From assembly GCF_007197885.1 (NCBI RefSeq), contig NZ_VKKG01000002.1, positions 496,001 to 560,000 on the forward strand: DNA of 64,000 nucleotides. The letters run 5' to 3'. Position numbers and translations under genes: made by a program. Below the pieces are notes generated by a model. It made no database searches. It had not been told where the DNA came from and worked only from the letters and a program-made list of their open reading frames with translations. The DNA is from Tessaracoccus rhinocerotis. GTDB taxonomy: Bacteria; Actinomycetota; Actinomycetes; Propionibacteriales; Propionibacteriaceae. Below, piece by piece: positions 10,042-19,700 of the stretch (positions are counted from its first letter, which is position 1; every line of letters begins with the position of its first letter).

Positions 10042-10968
10042 GTGGTGGCAGGAACTGTGGACCAGACGATGGGCGTCCGTGCGGGCGTCATGGACGTGGT
10101 CAAGGCCTACGTGGCACTGACCAAGCCCCGGATCATCGAACTGCTGCTGGTGACCACGCTGCCCGCGATGTTCCTCGCGGCGCAGGGCCTGCCCAGGTGG
10201 GACCTGGTCGTGTGGACCCTCCTCGGCGGGCTGTTCGCCGCGGCCAGTGCCAACACCTTCAACTGCGTCCTGGACCGTGACATCGACGAGGTGATGCGTC
10301 GCACCAGGCGCCGCCCCATGCCGCGCCACCAGGTCAGTGCCACCGCTGCGACGACGTTCGGGATCGTGCTCGGTATCGCGTCCACGCTGGTCCTCGGCTT
10401 CGGGGCCAACTGGCTCTCGGCAGTCCTGGCGCTGACCGCCAACGCCTTCTACGTCTTCGTCTACACGATGTGGCTCAAGCGCCGCACGTCGCAGAACATC
10501 GTGTGGGGCGGCATCGCAGGTTGCTTCCCGCCCCTGATCGGCTGGACCGCCGTCACCGGTGAGCTGGCCTGGGCACCCTTCGTGCTGTTCGCGATCGTGT
10601 TCCTGTGGACCCCGCCGCACACCTGGGCCCTGGCCTTCCGGTACAAGGAGGACTACGCCGCCGCCGGCGTGCCCATGCTGCCCGTGGTGCGTACCGCGCC
10701 GCAGGTGGCGATCCAGATCCTGGTCTACTCGGTCGCGACGGTGGCGGTCTCGCTGCTGCTGTGGCCGGTGGCCGGGACCGGCTGGATCTACCCGGTCGTG
10801 GCTGCCGTCACTGGAGCCGTGTTCCTCGTCGAGGCCGTCCGGCTGCTGCTGCGTGCACGCGCCGGAATGGAGGGCGCGCAGCTGGGTGCCATGCGCCTGT
10901 TCCACTGGTCGAACAGCTACCTCGCGCTGCTGTTCCTCGCCATGGCGATCGACCCGCTGCTCACCTGA
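10042..10968 (+). CDS. ctaB: Protoheme IX farnesyltransferase (heme O synthase)
   Basis: A 308-residue UbiA-type prenyltransferase with about nine membrane spans, adding farnesyl to heme b to make heme O for cytochrome oxidase. The first aspartate motif NCVLDRDIDEVMRRTRRRPM and the later NIVWGGIAGCFPPLIGW are family hallmarks. GTG 10042 is placed by GGAGG nine bases upstream; a GTG at 10045 is also possible. Its 3' end overlaps the convergent ctaA by 52 bases. Confidence 0.95.
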   Translation: MVAGTVDQTMGVRAGVMDVVKAYVALTKPRIIELLLVTTLPAMFLAAQGLPRWDLVVWTLLGGLFAAASANTFNCVLDRDIDEVMRRTRRRPMPRHQVSATAATTFGIVLGIASTLVLGFGANWLSAVLALTANAFYVFVYTMWLKRRTSQNIVWGGIAGCFPPLIGWTAVTGELAWAPFVLFAIVFLWTPPHTWALAFRYKEDYAAAGVPMLPVVRTAPQVAIQILVYSVATVAVSLLLWPVAGTGWIYPVVAAVTGAVFLVEAVRLLLRARAGMEGAQLGAMRLFHWSNSYLALLFLAMAIDPLLT

Positions 10969-11861
10969 TCCTTGCTGTTGGAGAACAGCAGCCAGGCGGC
11001 CGCGACGGTGACGAGCGTGAGCCCCAGCAGGTGGGCCACGACGACGACCACGGGCAGTCCCAGGAAGTACTGGACGTAGCCGATCACGCCCTGCAGCAGG
11101 CAGGTGGCCAGCAACGCCCAGGCGGCGCGGGTGGCGTGGGCGTGACGGCTCCTGCGGAACCACACGACGCACACGACGCTGCCGATGGTGGTGGCCCATG
11201 CCGAGAGCGCGTGGATCCTGGCGACCGACTCGATCTCCAGCCCGTTGCGCACCGCGTCCAGGTCGCCGGCGTGCGGACCGGCGCCGGTGACGATGGTCCC
11301 CAGCCAGATGCAGACCATCGCGGCGACGAAGGTGGCGATGGCGAAGAACCTCCCCGGCATCCCGACGGCGTCCCGCGCGGCACCGCGGGCCAGCATGACG
11401 GACCAGGTGCACAGGACCACCAGGGCCACCGACAGCAGCAGGTGAAGCGCCACGACGTAGGGGTTCAGCCGGGTGAGGACTGTGATGCCGCCGATGACCC
11501 CCTGCAGGGGGATGCCGATGCCGATCCCGAGGGTCAACCACCACAGCTTGCTGTTGAGGCCGCGGTTGCGCCAGGCGGCGAGGAAGGCGCCGAGCGCGGC
11601 GAGGATCAGCACGAAGGTCAGCAGGCGGTTGCCGAACTCGATGTACTCGTGGACGCCATAGGCGCCGTGCGGGACGTAGGAACCCTCGTGGCACTGCGGC
11701 CAGGTGGGGCAACCGAGGCCGGATCCCGTCACGCGTACCACAGCGCCCGTGACGATGATCCCCATGTTGCAGATCAGGGAGGCGATCAGCCACGTCCGCA
11801 GGGCGCGCTCGCCGTCGACGAGGCGGACAGCGAGGTTGCGTACGCGGTTCAGGAGGTCCAC
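10917..11861 (-). CDS. ctaA: Heme A synthase (COX15/CtaA family)
   Basis: A 314-residue multi-span membrane protein that oxidises heme O to heme A. Family features: VTGAVVRVTGSGLGCPTWPQC near residue 40, the following H-x2-EY...NR, and histidines in later spans. GTG 11861 has GGAAGG 7 bases upstream and overlaps the end of the ABC permease gene by 13 bases. The last residues (after SNSKDQVSSG) lie on the strand opposite the ctaB end, a 52-bp tail-to-tail overlap. With ctaB it completes the heme O to heme A pathway. Confidence 0.93.
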   Translation of the reverse strand: MDLLNRVRNLAVRLVDGERALRTWLIASLICNMGIIVTGAVVRVTGSGLGCPTWPQCHEGSYVPHGAYGVHEYIEFGNRLLTFVLILAALGAFLAAWRNRGLNSKLWWLTLGIGIGIPLQGVIGGITVLTRLNPYVVALHLLLSVALVVLCTWSVMLARGAARDAVGMPGRFFAIATFVAAMVCIWLGTIVTGAGPHAGDLDAVRNGLEIESVARIHALSAWATTIGSVVCVVWFRRSRHAHATRAAWALLATCLLQGVIGYVQYFLGLPVVVVVAHLLGLTLVTVAAAWLLFSNSKDQVSSGSIAMARNSSAR

Positions 11862-12592
11862 GAGAACACCTTCCGGGAGAGTGCGAGTCCGGCGATGCAC
11901 CAGACGGCGAGGACGAGGATGGACAGGGGGGTGCCGGAGCGCAACCCTTCGCCCAGGGCGCCGGTCGGCAGCGCCTGGATCAGCGGCTGCAGCCAGCTGG
12001 GGTAGCGGGCCACCGGGAGCATGATCCCGGCCGCCATGCCGACGAGGTACACGAGGTTCGCGACGGCGAGCGTCACCTCGGGGCGTGCGGTGCCGGCCAG
12101 CGAGAGCGCGAGCCCTGCGGAGGCAGCCATGCCGAGCACGGCGCACAGCAGCGCGACGAGCAGGTGCGCGGGATCCGGGTCGGGACGCCATCCGAGCAGC
12201 AGCGCCACCCCGGCGAGCACGACCACCTGCCCGGTGGTGATGGCCGCGATCCCGAGTGCCTTGCCGAGCAGGATGCCGGTCTTGCCCAACGGCGTCGCGG
12301 ACAGGCGCTCGAGCACGTTGTAGCGACGCTCGAACCCCGTCGCGATGGCCAGGGAGGTGAAGCAGGACGACCAGATCGCCAGCGCCAGCACCGAGGGGGC
12401 CGTGCTGGCGAATGGCAGGTCCAGGCGGTCACCGAAGAACCGACCGCCGAGCAGGATGGCGATCGGGATGACCAGGGCGAGCAGCGCCTGCTCCCCGTTC
12501 CTGGCGATCAGCAGGGCTTCCGTGCGGGCGTGGGCCAGTACCTGCTGCGTCCGCGGTGCGGCGGATCCGGTCGGGGAAAGGTCGAGGCTCAT
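11849..12592 (-). CDS. ABC-2 type transporter permease
   Basis: A 247-residue protein with six hydrophobic spans in the ABC-2 permease pattern (ERRYNVLERLSATPLGKTGILLGK loop between spans 2 and 3, PSWLQPLIQALPTGALGEGLR before the last span). It pairs with the ATPase gene upstream through an ATGA overlap at 12589-12592. Such pairs next to ctaA are widespread in Actinobacteria; the substrate is unknown. It probably forms one operon ATPase-permease-ctaA. Confidence 0.88.
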   Translation of the reverse strand: MSLDLSPTGSAAPRTQQVLAHARTEALLIARNGEQALLALVIPIAILLGGRFFGDRLDLPFASTAPSVLALAIWSSCFTSLAIATGFERRYNVLERLSATPLGKTGILLGKALGIAAITTGQVVVLAGVALLLGWRPDPDPAHLLVALLCAVLGMAASAGLALSLAGTARPEVTLAVANLVYLVGMAAGIMLPVARYPSWLQPLIQALPTGALGEGLRSGTPLSILVLAVWCIAGLALSRKVFSWTS

Positions 12593-13299
12593 GCGCGGTC
12601 TCCAGTGGTGTTCGCTAGGAAGACCTCCTCGAGGTCCACGTCCCGGGTGAGCTCCGCAACGGTCCCCTTCGCGGTGACGGCGCCACGGTCGACGATGTTG
12701 ACCTCGTCGGCCAGCGTGGCGGCCTCGTGCATGTCATGGGTTGTCAGGACGATCGCGACGCCGGCCGCCCGGACCTCGGAGACCAGCGCCCAGGTGTTGC
12801 GCTTGGCGCGCACGTCGAGCCCGGCCGTGGGCTCGTCCAGGAACACCAGCCCGGGCCTGCCGACGAGGGCGCCCGCGAGGTTCACGGCCTGCTGCTGGCC
12901 CCCCGAGAGGCGCCGGTACGGCGTGTTTTCGAAAGGCCCGATCCCGAGCCGCGAGACCAGTTCCGCGACGGGCTGCGGGTCTGCGTAGAGTCGGGCGAGG
13001 TAGCGCAGCAGGTGCCCGGGGGTGATGCCCGACCAGGCTCCGGTCGACTGGGGCATCAGGCCCACGCGGGCCCGCGCCGTCGCCGACCCCGGGGGAGAGC
13101 CGAACAGGTCGATCGAGCCGGCCTCGGGCGCCACGAGCCCGGTGCAGCAGCGGATGAAAGTGGTCTTGCCCGCACCGTTGGGGCCGAGCAGGGCGGTGAT
13201 CCTCCCCGGCGCGGCGACGAGGTCCAGACCGTCCAGTGCAGGGACGCCGCCGAAGCTCACGCGGACGTCTCGGGCCACGAGGACTGGGGAGGTTTGCAC
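12589..13299 (-). CDS. ABC transporter ATP-binding protein (ABC-2 exporter)
   Basis: A 236-residue ATPase with Walker A GPNGAGKTT, signature LSGGQQQ and Walker B VFLDEPTAGLD followed by TTHDMHEA. It energises the permease encoded next. GTG 13299 is chosen because the minus strand has TAGGCT six bases upstream, a leaderless arrangement. The substrate is unknown. It is divergent from sufR across a 163-bp region. Confidence 0.9.
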   Translation of the reverse strand: MQTSPVLVARDVRVSFGGVPALDGLDLVAAPGRITALLGPNGAGKTTFIRCCTGLVAPEAGSIDLFGSPPGSATARARVGLMPQSTGAWSGITPGHLLRYLARLYADPQPVAELVSRLGIGPFENTPYRRLSGGQQQAVNLAGALVGRPGLVFLDEPTAGLDVRAKRNTWALVSEVRAAGVAIVLTTHDMHEAATLADEVNIVDRGAVTAKGTVAELTRDVDLEEVFLANTTGDRA

Positions 13300-13305
13300 G
13301 GGGAC

Positions 13306-13311
13306 AGCCTA
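13306..13311 (-). promoter_or_regulatory. -10 box, leaderless promoter of the ABC-2/ctaA operon
   Basis: On the minus strand TAGGCT ends six bases before the GTG of the ATPase gene. Confidence 0.65.
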
Positions 13312-13382
13312 CCGAGGGTTCCGAGTGCGGAATCATCACGGCCCACCGCCGGCACGCGGACCCGAGCCCCGCGGTCCAAGAC

Positions 13383-13401
13383 TTGGGCAAGGCAACCCTT
13401 A
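13383..13401. promoter_or_regulatory. Candidate DtxR/IdeR-like iron box upstream of sufR
   Basis: TTGGGCAAGGCAACCCTTA matches 13 of 19 positions of the consensus TTAGGTTAGGCTAACCTAA as I recall it. It lies 62 bases before sufR in the AT-richer promoter region (another TTAGGAAAG lies at about 13420). IdeR control of suf is reported in mycobacteria; this assignment is weak. Confidence 0.3.
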
Positions 13402-13462
13402 TTTGAAAACACCCGATGATTAGGAAAGACTGGAGTGCGCAATTAGCGAAAGGAGGAGGCCG

Positions 13463-14152
13463 GTGTCGCAGGACCTGGAACTGGGCAGTGAGGCAGAGGT
13501 CTCCACCCGCCAGCGGGTGATCCGCAGCATTCTCGACGAGGGCCCCTCGACGGCGCGCCAACTCGCCGAACGGCTCCAACTCACCCCGGCGGCGATCCGC
13601 CGCCACCTGGGTGCCCTCCTGGCCGACGGGACCCTCGACCAGCACGAGCAGCGGGTCTACGGGCAGCGCGGCCGAGGTCGTCCGTCGAAGGTCTTCGCCC
13701 TGACGGATGCCGGACGCTCCGAGTTCAAGCAGGCCTACGACGACCTGGCCCTGGCCGCCATCCGCAAGCTGGTCTCCGCGGTCGGACCCACCGCCATCAG
13801 GGACCTGGCCACGGAGCGCCTCGCCCACCTCGAGGAGCGCTTCGAGCTCCTGCGGGCGACCGAGCCCGACCGGCCCGCGATGGAACTCCTCATCGAGGCC
13901 CTGGGCGAGGACGGGTACGCACCCTCCGTGCGCCCCGTGCGCTCGGGCGACCAGATCCTCCAGCACCACTGCCCGGTTGCCCACGTGGCCGCCGAGTTCC
14001 CGATGCTCTGCGAGGTGGAGACCCAACTGTTCGGCCGCCTCCTCGACTCCCACGTGCAGCGGTTGGCCACCATCGCCCACGGCGACGGTGTCTGCACCAC
14101 GCACGTCCCCCGACCACTACCCACCCCGATCTCGCTCACCAGCAGGAAGTGA
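13463..14152 (+). CDS. sufR: SufR-type Fe-S-sensing transcription repressor of the suf operon
   Basis: A 229-residue ArsR/DeoR-like winged helix protein ([21 protein letters not shown], residues about 30-50; wing with GRGRPSKVF). The C-terminal part has Cys170, Cys183 and Cys211, the spacing (x12, x27) reported for mycobacterial SufR, where they hold an Fe-S cluster; position 197, a fourth Cys in cyanobacteria, is His. It heads the operon, so autoregulation is likely. GTG 13463 follows AAGGAGGAGG. It ends 5 bases before sufB. Confidence 0.9.
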   Translation: MSQDLELGSEAEVSTRQRVIRSILDEGPSTARQLAERLQLTPAAIRRHLGALLADGTLDQHEQRVYGQRGRGRPSKVFALTDAGRSEFKQAYDDLALAAIRKLVSAVGPTAIRDLATERLAHLEERFELLRATEPDRPAMELLIEALGEDGYAPSVRPVRSGDQILQHHCPVAHVAAEFPMLCEVETQLFGRLLDSHVQRLATIAHGDGVCTTHVPRPLPTPISLTSRK

Positions 14153-14157
14153 CTCCA

Positions 14158-15603
14158 ATGACACAGACAGCACCGCAGCAGGCCCCCGGCCTCGGCTCGA
14201 CCCAGGACGAGCACCTCGAGGCCCTCGGCAGCTACCGATTCGGGTGGCACGACTCCGACGTGGCAGGCCAGACCGCCCGTCGTGGTCTGAACGAGGACGT
14301 CGTCAACAACATCTCGGACCTGAAGGACGAGTCCCAGTGGATGCGCGACCTGCGCCTCAAGGGCCTCAAGCTGTTCGAGCGCAAGCCCATGCCGAACTGG
14401 GGCGCAGACCTCAGCGGCATCGACTTCGACAACATCAAGTACTTCGTGCGCTCCACCGAGCGCCAGGCCCAGACCTGGGAGGACCTGCCCGAGGACATCA
14501 AGAACACCTACGACCGCCTCGGCATACCCGAGGCCGAGAAGGCCCGTCTGGTCTCCGGCGTCGCCGCCCAGTACGAGTCCGAGGTGGTCTACCACAAGAT
14601 CAACGAGGAGCTCGAGCGCCAGGGCGTTCTCTTCCTCGACACCGACACCGCGCTGAAGGAGCACCCCGAGATCTTCGAGGAGTACTTCGGCACCGTCATC
14701 CCCGTCGGTGACAACAAGTTCGCCGCGCTGAACACGGCCGTGTGGTCCGGTGGCTCCTTCATCTACGTCCCCAAGGGCGTCCACGTCGAGATCCCGCTGC
14801 AGGCCTACTTCCGCATCAACACGGAGAACATGGGCCAGTTCGAGCGGACCCTGATCATCGTCGACGAGGGTGCCTACGTGCACTACGTCGAGGGCTGCAC
14901 CGCCCCGATCTACTCCTCCGACTCGCTCCACAGCGCCGTCGTGGAGATCATCGTCAAGAAGGGCGCCCGCTGCCGCTACACGACCATCCAGAACTGGTCC
15001 AACAACGTCTACAACCTCGTCACCAAGCGCGCCACCTGCGAAGAGGGCGCGACGATGGAGTGGATCGACGGCAACATCGGTTCCAAGGTCACCATGAAGT
15101 ACCCGGCCGTCTACCTGATGGGCGAGCACGCCCACGGTGAGACGCTGTCCATCGCGTTCGCAGGCGAGGGCCAGCACCAGGACGCCGGCTCCAAGATGGT
15201 GCACTGCGCCCCGAACACCACCAGCTCCATCGTGAGCAAGTCCGTGGCCCGCGGTGGCGGCCGTTCCTCCTACCGTGGCCTCGTCCAGATCGATCCGGGT
15301 GCAGTGCACTCGTCGTCCGGTGTGATGTGCGACGCGCTGCTCGTTGACACCATCTCCCGGTCGGACACCTACCCCTACGTGGACATCCGCGAGGAGGACG
15401 TTTCGATGGCTCACGAGGCCACCGTCTCCAAGGTTTCCGAGGACCAGCTGTTCTACCTCATGAGCCGCGGCATGGATGAGCTCGAGGCCACCGCCATGAT
15501 CGTGCGCGGCTTCATCGAGCCGATCGCCCGTGAGCTGCCCATGGAGTACGCGCTCGAGCTCAACCGCCTGATCGAGCTCCAGATGGAGGGCGCGGTCGGC
15601 TGA
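14158..15603 (+). CDS. sufB: Fe-S cluster assembly scaffold SufB
   Basis: A 481-residue SufB, a beta-helix protein that with SufC and SufD assembles Fe-S clusters. The conserved block [20 protein letters not shown] and the C-terminal [18 protein letters not shown] are present. ATG 14158 is preferred, with AGGAAG upstream; a GTG at 14149 overlapping the sufR stop is the alternative. It is followed after 54 bases by sufD. Confidence 0.97.
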   Translation: MTQTAPQQAPGLGSTQDEHLEALGSYRFGWHDSDVAGQTARRGLNEDVVNNISDLKDESQWMRDLRLKGLKLFERKPMPNWGADLSGIDFDNIKYFVRSTERQAQTWEDLPEDIKNTYDRLGIPEAEKARLVSGVAAQYESEVVYHKINEELERQGVLFLDTDTALKEHPEIFEEYFGTVIPVGDNKFAALNTAVWSGGSFIYVPKGVHVEIPLQAYFRINTENMGQFERTLIIVDEGAYVHYVEGCTAPIYSSDSLHSAVVEIIVKKGARCRYTTIQNWSNNVYNLVTKRATCEEGATMEWIDGNIGSKVTMKYPAVYLMGEHAHGETLSIAFAGEGQHQDAGSKMVHCAPNTTSSIVSKSVARGGGRSSYRGLVQIDPGAVHSSSGVMCDALLVDTISRSDTYPYVDIREEDVSMAHEATVSKVSEDQLFYLMSRGMDELEATAMIVRGFIEPIARELPMEYALELNRLIELQMEGAVG

Positions 15604-15657
15604 CCGTCGACCCGCACCGCACACATCCAGAGTTCGAGCACTAGAAGGATCTATCAA

Positions 15658-16827
15658 TTGACCACCACTGTTGACACCCCGAACGTGGCCTCTGCCATCG
15701 AGACCGTCGAGTCCCACCTTCACCCCACGCCCTCGTGGGACCTCGAGGACCACGCGGTCCCGACGGGTCGCGAGGAGATCTGGCGCTTCACCCCGGTGAA
15801 GAAGTTCAAGCGTCTCTTCGACGCCGACGCCGAGGCCACGTCGCTGGACTGGGCATTCGACGTCCCCGAGGGCGTTACCGTCACCGAGATCAGCGCCGAA
15901 CAGGCCCGTGAACTGGCCGTCGAGGCCCCCGTGGACCGGGTTGCGGCCGTCGCCGGTGCTCGCAGCGGGCACCGCATGCACATCCAGATCCCCGCCGACG
16001 GCGACTACGCCGAGCCGATCGTGTTCACCGCGACCGGTTCCGGTGGCCTGGCCCGCGACCACTTCATCCTGAGCGTCGGGGCCAATGCCCGCGCCACCGT
16101 CATCATCCGCTTCGAGGGTTCGGCCCTGTTCGCGGAGAAGTCCGACTTCATCATCCGCGACGGCGCGCAGCTGAACCTCGTCACCGTCCAGGACTGGTCC
16201 GATGACACAGTGCACGGCGGCCAGCGGACGGTGAGTGTCGGTCGCAACGCGCACGTCAAGACCGTCACGGCCTCGCTCGGTGGCGCCGCGGTGCGTCTGC
16301 AGGAGAACATGCGCTACGACGGGCCGGGTGGGGAGCTGGAGAGCTACGGCCTGTACTTCGTCGATGGTGAGCAGCACGTCCAGCACCGCCTGTTCGTGGA
16401 CCACAACGAGCCGCACACCAAGTCCAACGTGGACTACCGCGGTGCCCTGCAGGGCAAGGGTGCGCACGCCGTCTGGATCGGTGACGTCCTCATCCGGAAG
16501 GCTGCGGAGGGCATCGACACCTACGAGTCCAACAAGAACCTCCTCCTCACCGAAGGCTGCCAGGCCGACTCCGTCCCGAACCTCGAGATCGAGACCGGCG
16601 AGATCGCCGGTGCCGGGCACTCGTCGTCGACCGGCCGTTTCGACGAACTGCAGCTGTTCTACCTGCGCAGCCGCGGCATTCCGGAGCAGGAGGCGCGCCG
16701 CCTGGTCGTGCACGGCTTCTTCTGGGACATCATCCGTCGCATCGGCGTCGAAGAGGTCCAGAACAAGATGCTGGAGCGCGTCGAGCGTGAGCTCGAGACG
16801 CTGGAAGCGGTCAAGGCGAAGGCATGA
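15658..16827 (+). CDS. sufD: Fe-S cluster assembly protein SufD
   Basis: A 389-residue SufD paralogue of SufB; together they hold SufC. The C-terminal core GRFDELQLFYLRSRGIPEQEARRLV is the shared SufBD signature. The start is TTG at 15658, placed by AGAAGGA eight bases upstream; no nearer ATG or GTG gives a full protein. The stop overlaps the next start (ATGA). Confidence 0.95.
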   Translation: MTTTVDTPNVASAIETVESHLHPTPSWDLEDHAVPTGREEIWRFTPVKKFKRLFDADAEATSLDWAFDVPEGVTVTEISAEQARELAVEAPVDRVAAVAGARSGHRMHIQIPADGDYAEPIVFTATGSGGLARDHFILSVGANARATVIIRFEGSALFAEKSDFIIRDGAQLNLVTVQDWSDDTVHGGQRTVSVGRNAHVKTVTASLGGAAVRLQENMRYDGPGGELESYGLYFVDGEQHVQHRLFVDHNEPHTKSNVDYRGALQGKGAHAVWIGDVLIRKAAEGIDTYESNKNLLLTEGCQADSVPNLEIETGEIAGAGHSSSTGRFDELQLFYLRSRGIPEQEARRLVVHGFFWDIIRRIGVEEVQNKMLERVERELETLEAVKAKA

Positions 16828-17159
16828 CCTTCGTCACTGTTGCCGAGGTGGGTGAACTCGTCGACGACGTCCCGCTGTCAGCGGAAGTCGACGACGAGCT
16901 CACCGTCGCGATCGTGCGTCATGGGGGAACCCTCTACGCCATCGAGGACGAGTGCTCACACGGCAACGTGCCGCTGTCCGAGGGCGACGTCGAGGGCGGG
17001 ACCATCGAGTGCTACCTGCACGGGTCCCGGTTCGACCTCGCCACCGGCGCGGTCCTGAACCTCCCAGCCACCGAACCGGTCCGGGTGTTTCCGGTCCGCG
17101 TCGAGGGCGAGAACATTCAGGTCGATCCCGACACGACCATCACAGACTTCACGAACTGA
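16824..17159 (+). CDS. Rieske-type [2Fe-2S] ferredoxin of the suf operon
   Basis: A 111-residue single Rieske domain. The cluster ligands are Cys44-x-His46 (CSHG) and Cys63-x2-His66 (CYLHG). Similar small Rieske proteins are common in actinobacterial suf operons and may donate electrons or act as a cluster recipient; the exact role is unknown. Its ATG overlaps the sufD stop, indicating coupled translation. Confidence 0.92.
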   Translation: MTFVTVAEVGELVDDVPLSAEVDDELTVAIVRHGGTLYAIEDECSHGNVPLSEGDVEGGTIECYLHGSRFDLATGAVLNLPATEPVRVFPVRVEGENIQVDPDTTITDFTN

Positions 17160-17186
17160 CAACTTTTTCCCAAGGAGTACCCACAC

Positions 17187-17957
17187 ATGTCCACTCTTGT
17201 CATCACAGACCTGCACGCCGACGTCCTCACCGAGGACGGACCCAAGCAGATCCTCAAGGGCGTCAACCTGACGATCAACCCGGGTGAGATCCACGCCATC
17301 ATGGGCCCCAACGGCTCCGGCAAGTCCACGCTGGCCTACGCCATCGCCGGCCACCCGAAGTACGAGATCACCACCGGCTCTGTCACCCTCGACGGTGTGG
17401 AGCTGACCGAGCTCAGCGTCGACGAGCGCGCCAAGGCAGGCCTCTACCTCGCCATGCAGTACCCCGTCGAGGTCCCCGGCGTCTCCGTCTCCAACTTCCT
17501 GCGCACCGCCAAGACCGCGCTGGACGGCGAGGCCCCGAAGCTGCGCCACTGGGTCAAGGACGTCGAGAAGGCGCTCGAGGGCATGCAGCTCGACAAGTCC
17601 TTCGCCAGCCGCTCGGTCAACGAGGGCTTCTCCGGTGGTGAGAAGAAGCGCCACGAGATCGCCCAACTGGAGCTGCTGAACCCGAAGGCAGCCATCCTTG
17701 ACGAGACCGACTCCGGCCTCGACATCGATGCCCTGCGCGTCGTCTCCGACGGTGTCAACCGGTTCGCTGAGAAGGGTGACCGTGCCATGGTCCTCATCAC
17801 GCACTACACCCGCATCCTGCGCTACATCGACCCGACTTTCGTCCACGTGTTCGTCGATGGCCACATCGTCGAGTCCGGCGGTCGTGAGCTCGCCGACAAG
17901 CTGGAAGCCAACGGCTACGAGGAGTACACCAAGGCCGCTGCTGCAGCAGCCGTCTGA
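17187..17957 (+). CDS. sufC: SufC, ATPase of the SufBCD complex
   Basis: A 256-residue ABC-type ATPase: Walker A GPNGSGKST, signature FSGGEKKRHE, Walker B AILDETDSGLD, then DALRVVSDGVN. These match SufC rather than a transporter ATPase, and no permease is nearby. ATP turnover drives cluster assembly on SufBD. It starts 27 bases after the Rieske gene with AAGGAG upstream. Confidence 0.97.
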   Translation: MSTLVITDLHADVLTEDGPKQILKGVNLTINPGEIHAIMGPNGSGKSTLAYAIAGHPKYEITTGSVTLDGVELTELSVDERAKAGLYLAMQYPVEVPGVSVSNFLRTAKTALDGEAPKLRHWVKDVEKALEGMQLDKSFASRSVNEGFSGGEKKRHEIAQLELLNPKAAILDETDSGLDIDALRVVSDGVNRFAEKGDRAMVLITHYTRILRYIDPTFVHVFVDGHIVESGGRELADKLEANGYEEYTKAAAAAAV

Positions 17958-18001
17958 TCTGTTCCCAAAGGATACAGACAACAAGTAACCAGGAAGAGAA
18001 G

Positions 18002-19249
18002 GTGAACGTGTTCGACGTCGACGCCATCAGGCGCGATTTCCCGATCCTGTCCCGGACCCAGGGGGACCATCCCCTGGTGTACCTGGACTCGGGGAACACG
18101 TCGCAGAAGCCGCAGGCCGTCATCGATGCGCTGTCGGAGCACTACTCCCGGCACAACGCGAACGTGGCCAGGGCGATGCACCTCCTCGGGGCCGAGGCCA
18201 CCGAGGCCTACGAGGGCGCCCGCAGCGCCGTCGCGGGCTTCATCGGGGCCGCCCGTCCCGAGGAGGTCGTCTTCACCAAGAACGCCTCCGAGGCGCTCAA
18301 CCTGGCTGCCAACACGCTGGGTGCCGGGCTGCAGCCGGGAGACGAGGTGGTGATCTCCGTCATGGAGCACCACTCCAACATCGTTCCCTGGCAGTTGGTC
18401 TGCGAACGGACCGGCGCCACCCTGCGCTGGTTCGACGTGACCGACGACGGCCGCCTCGACCTTGAGTCGGCCGAACGGGACCACCTGATCAACGAGCGCA
18501 CGAAGATCGTCTCGCTCACCTGGGTGTCCAACGTCGTCGGCACCCGCAACCCGATCACGGAGATCGCGGCCAAGGCGCACGAGGTCGGGGCCAACGTGGT
18601 GGTGGACGCCTCGCAGGCCGTGCCGCACCAGGCCACGTTCGTCCAGTCCCTCGGGGCCGACCTGATGGCCTTCACGGGCCACAAGATGCTCGGACCCACC
18701 GGCATCGGGGTGCTGTGGGGGCGCTACGACCTGCTCGCCTCCCTGCCGCCGTTCCTCGGTGGCGGCGAGATGATAGAGGTGGTCGAGATGGGCCACTCCA
18801 CCTACGCCGCCCCGCCGTACCGGTTCGAGGCCGGCACCCCGCCGATCGCCCAGGCCGTCGGCCTGGGAGCCGCGGTCAAGTACCTCGAGGGCGTCGGGAT
18901 GGACGCCGTCGAGGCCCACGACCACGAGATCACCGCCTACGCGCTGGACAAGCTGCAGGCCATCGACGGGCTCACCATCCTGGGACCGCGCGAGGCCGTG
19001 GAGCGGGGCAGTGCCCTGTCGTTCAACCTCGACGGCGTCCACCCGCACGACGTGATGCAGGTGCTGGACTCCCGCGGTGTCGCCATCCGCGGCGGCCACC
19101 ACTGCGCGCGTCCGCTGCACAAACGCCTCGGGCACCAGAGCTCCACCCGGGCATCGTCCTACCTCTACACGACCACTGCTGAGATCGACGCCCTGGCCGA
19201 CGCCCTGGTCCACACCCGCAACTACTTCGCACCGCGATTCGGGGGCTGA
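18002..19249 (+). CDS. sufS: Cysteine desulfurase SufS
   Basis: A 415-residue PLP enzyme taking sulfur from cysteine for Fe-S assembly. The PLP lysine lies in FTGHKMLGPTGIGVLWG and the active-site cysteine in RGGHHCARPLH. The GTG at 18002 has AGGAAG five bases upstream; GTG 18008, giving a protein starting at FDVDAIRRDF, is an equally plausible start. It is followed 4 bases later by its partner sufU. Confidence 0.96.
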   Translation: MNVFDVDAIRRDFPILSRTQGDHPLVYLDSGNTSQKPQAVIDALSEHYSRHNANVARAMHLLGAEATEAYEGARSAVAGFIGAARPEEVVFTKNASEALNLAANTLGAGLQPGDEVVISVMEHHSNIVPWQLVCERTGATLRWFDVTDDGRLDLESAERDHLINERTKIVSLTWVSNVVGTRNPITEIAAKAHEVGANVVVDASQAVPHQATFVQSLGADLMAFTGHKMLGPTGIGVLWGRYDLLASLPPFLGGGEMIEVVEMGHSTYAAPPYRFEAGTPPIAQAVGLGAAVKYLEGVGMDAVEAHDHEITAYALDKLQAIDGLTILGPREAVERGSALSFNLDGVHPHDVMQVLDSRGVAIRGGHHCARPLHKRLGHQSSTRASSYLYTTTAEIDALADALVHTRNYFAPRFGG

Positions 19250-19253
19250 ACAC

Positions 19254-19700
19254 TTGAACATCGACGAGCTCTACCAGACCATCATCCTCGACCACTACCG
19301 CGAGAAGCACCACAGCGGACTGCGGGACCCGCACGACGCGCAGGTGCACCACGTCAATCCGTCCTGCGGGGACGAGCTCACGCTGCGGGTCCGACTCGAC
19401 GGCACCACGATCGCCGACGTCTCCTACGAGGGGCTCGGCTGCTCGATCTCGCAGGCCTCGACGTCGGTGATGTCCGACCTGGTCATCGGCACCGAGATCC
19501 CACACTTCATGGGCCTGTACGATGACTTCCTGGAGATGATGCAGTCGAAGGGCAAGATCGAGCCGGACGAGGATCGCTTCGAGGACGCCATCGCCTTCGC
19601 GGGCGTCAGCAAGTTCCCCGCCCGCGTCAAGTGTGCGCTGCTCGCCTGGGCAGCGCTCCGCGACGCCGTCAGCCAAGCCACTGCCGAGGAGGCACTCTGA
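19254..19700 (+). CDS. sufU: SufU, zinc-dependent sulfur-transfer partner of SufS
   Basis: A 148-residue SufU. The zinc ligands of the family are present: Cys38 and Asp40 (PSCGDEL), Cys63 (GLGCSISQAS) and Cys127 (RVKCALL). SufU accepts persulfide sulfur from SufS. The start is TTG at 19254 just after the sufS stop; no ATG or GTG precedes the conserved NIDELYQTIILDHY segment. The stop overlaps the sufT start (TGATG). Confidence 0.94.
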   Translation: MNIDELYQTIILDHYREKHHSGLRDPHDAQVHHVNPSCGDELTLRVRLDGTTIADVSYEGLGCSISQASTSVMSDLVIGTEIPHFMGLYDDFLEMMQSKGKIEPDEDRFEDAIAFAGVSKFPARVKCALLAWAALRDAVSQATAEEAL

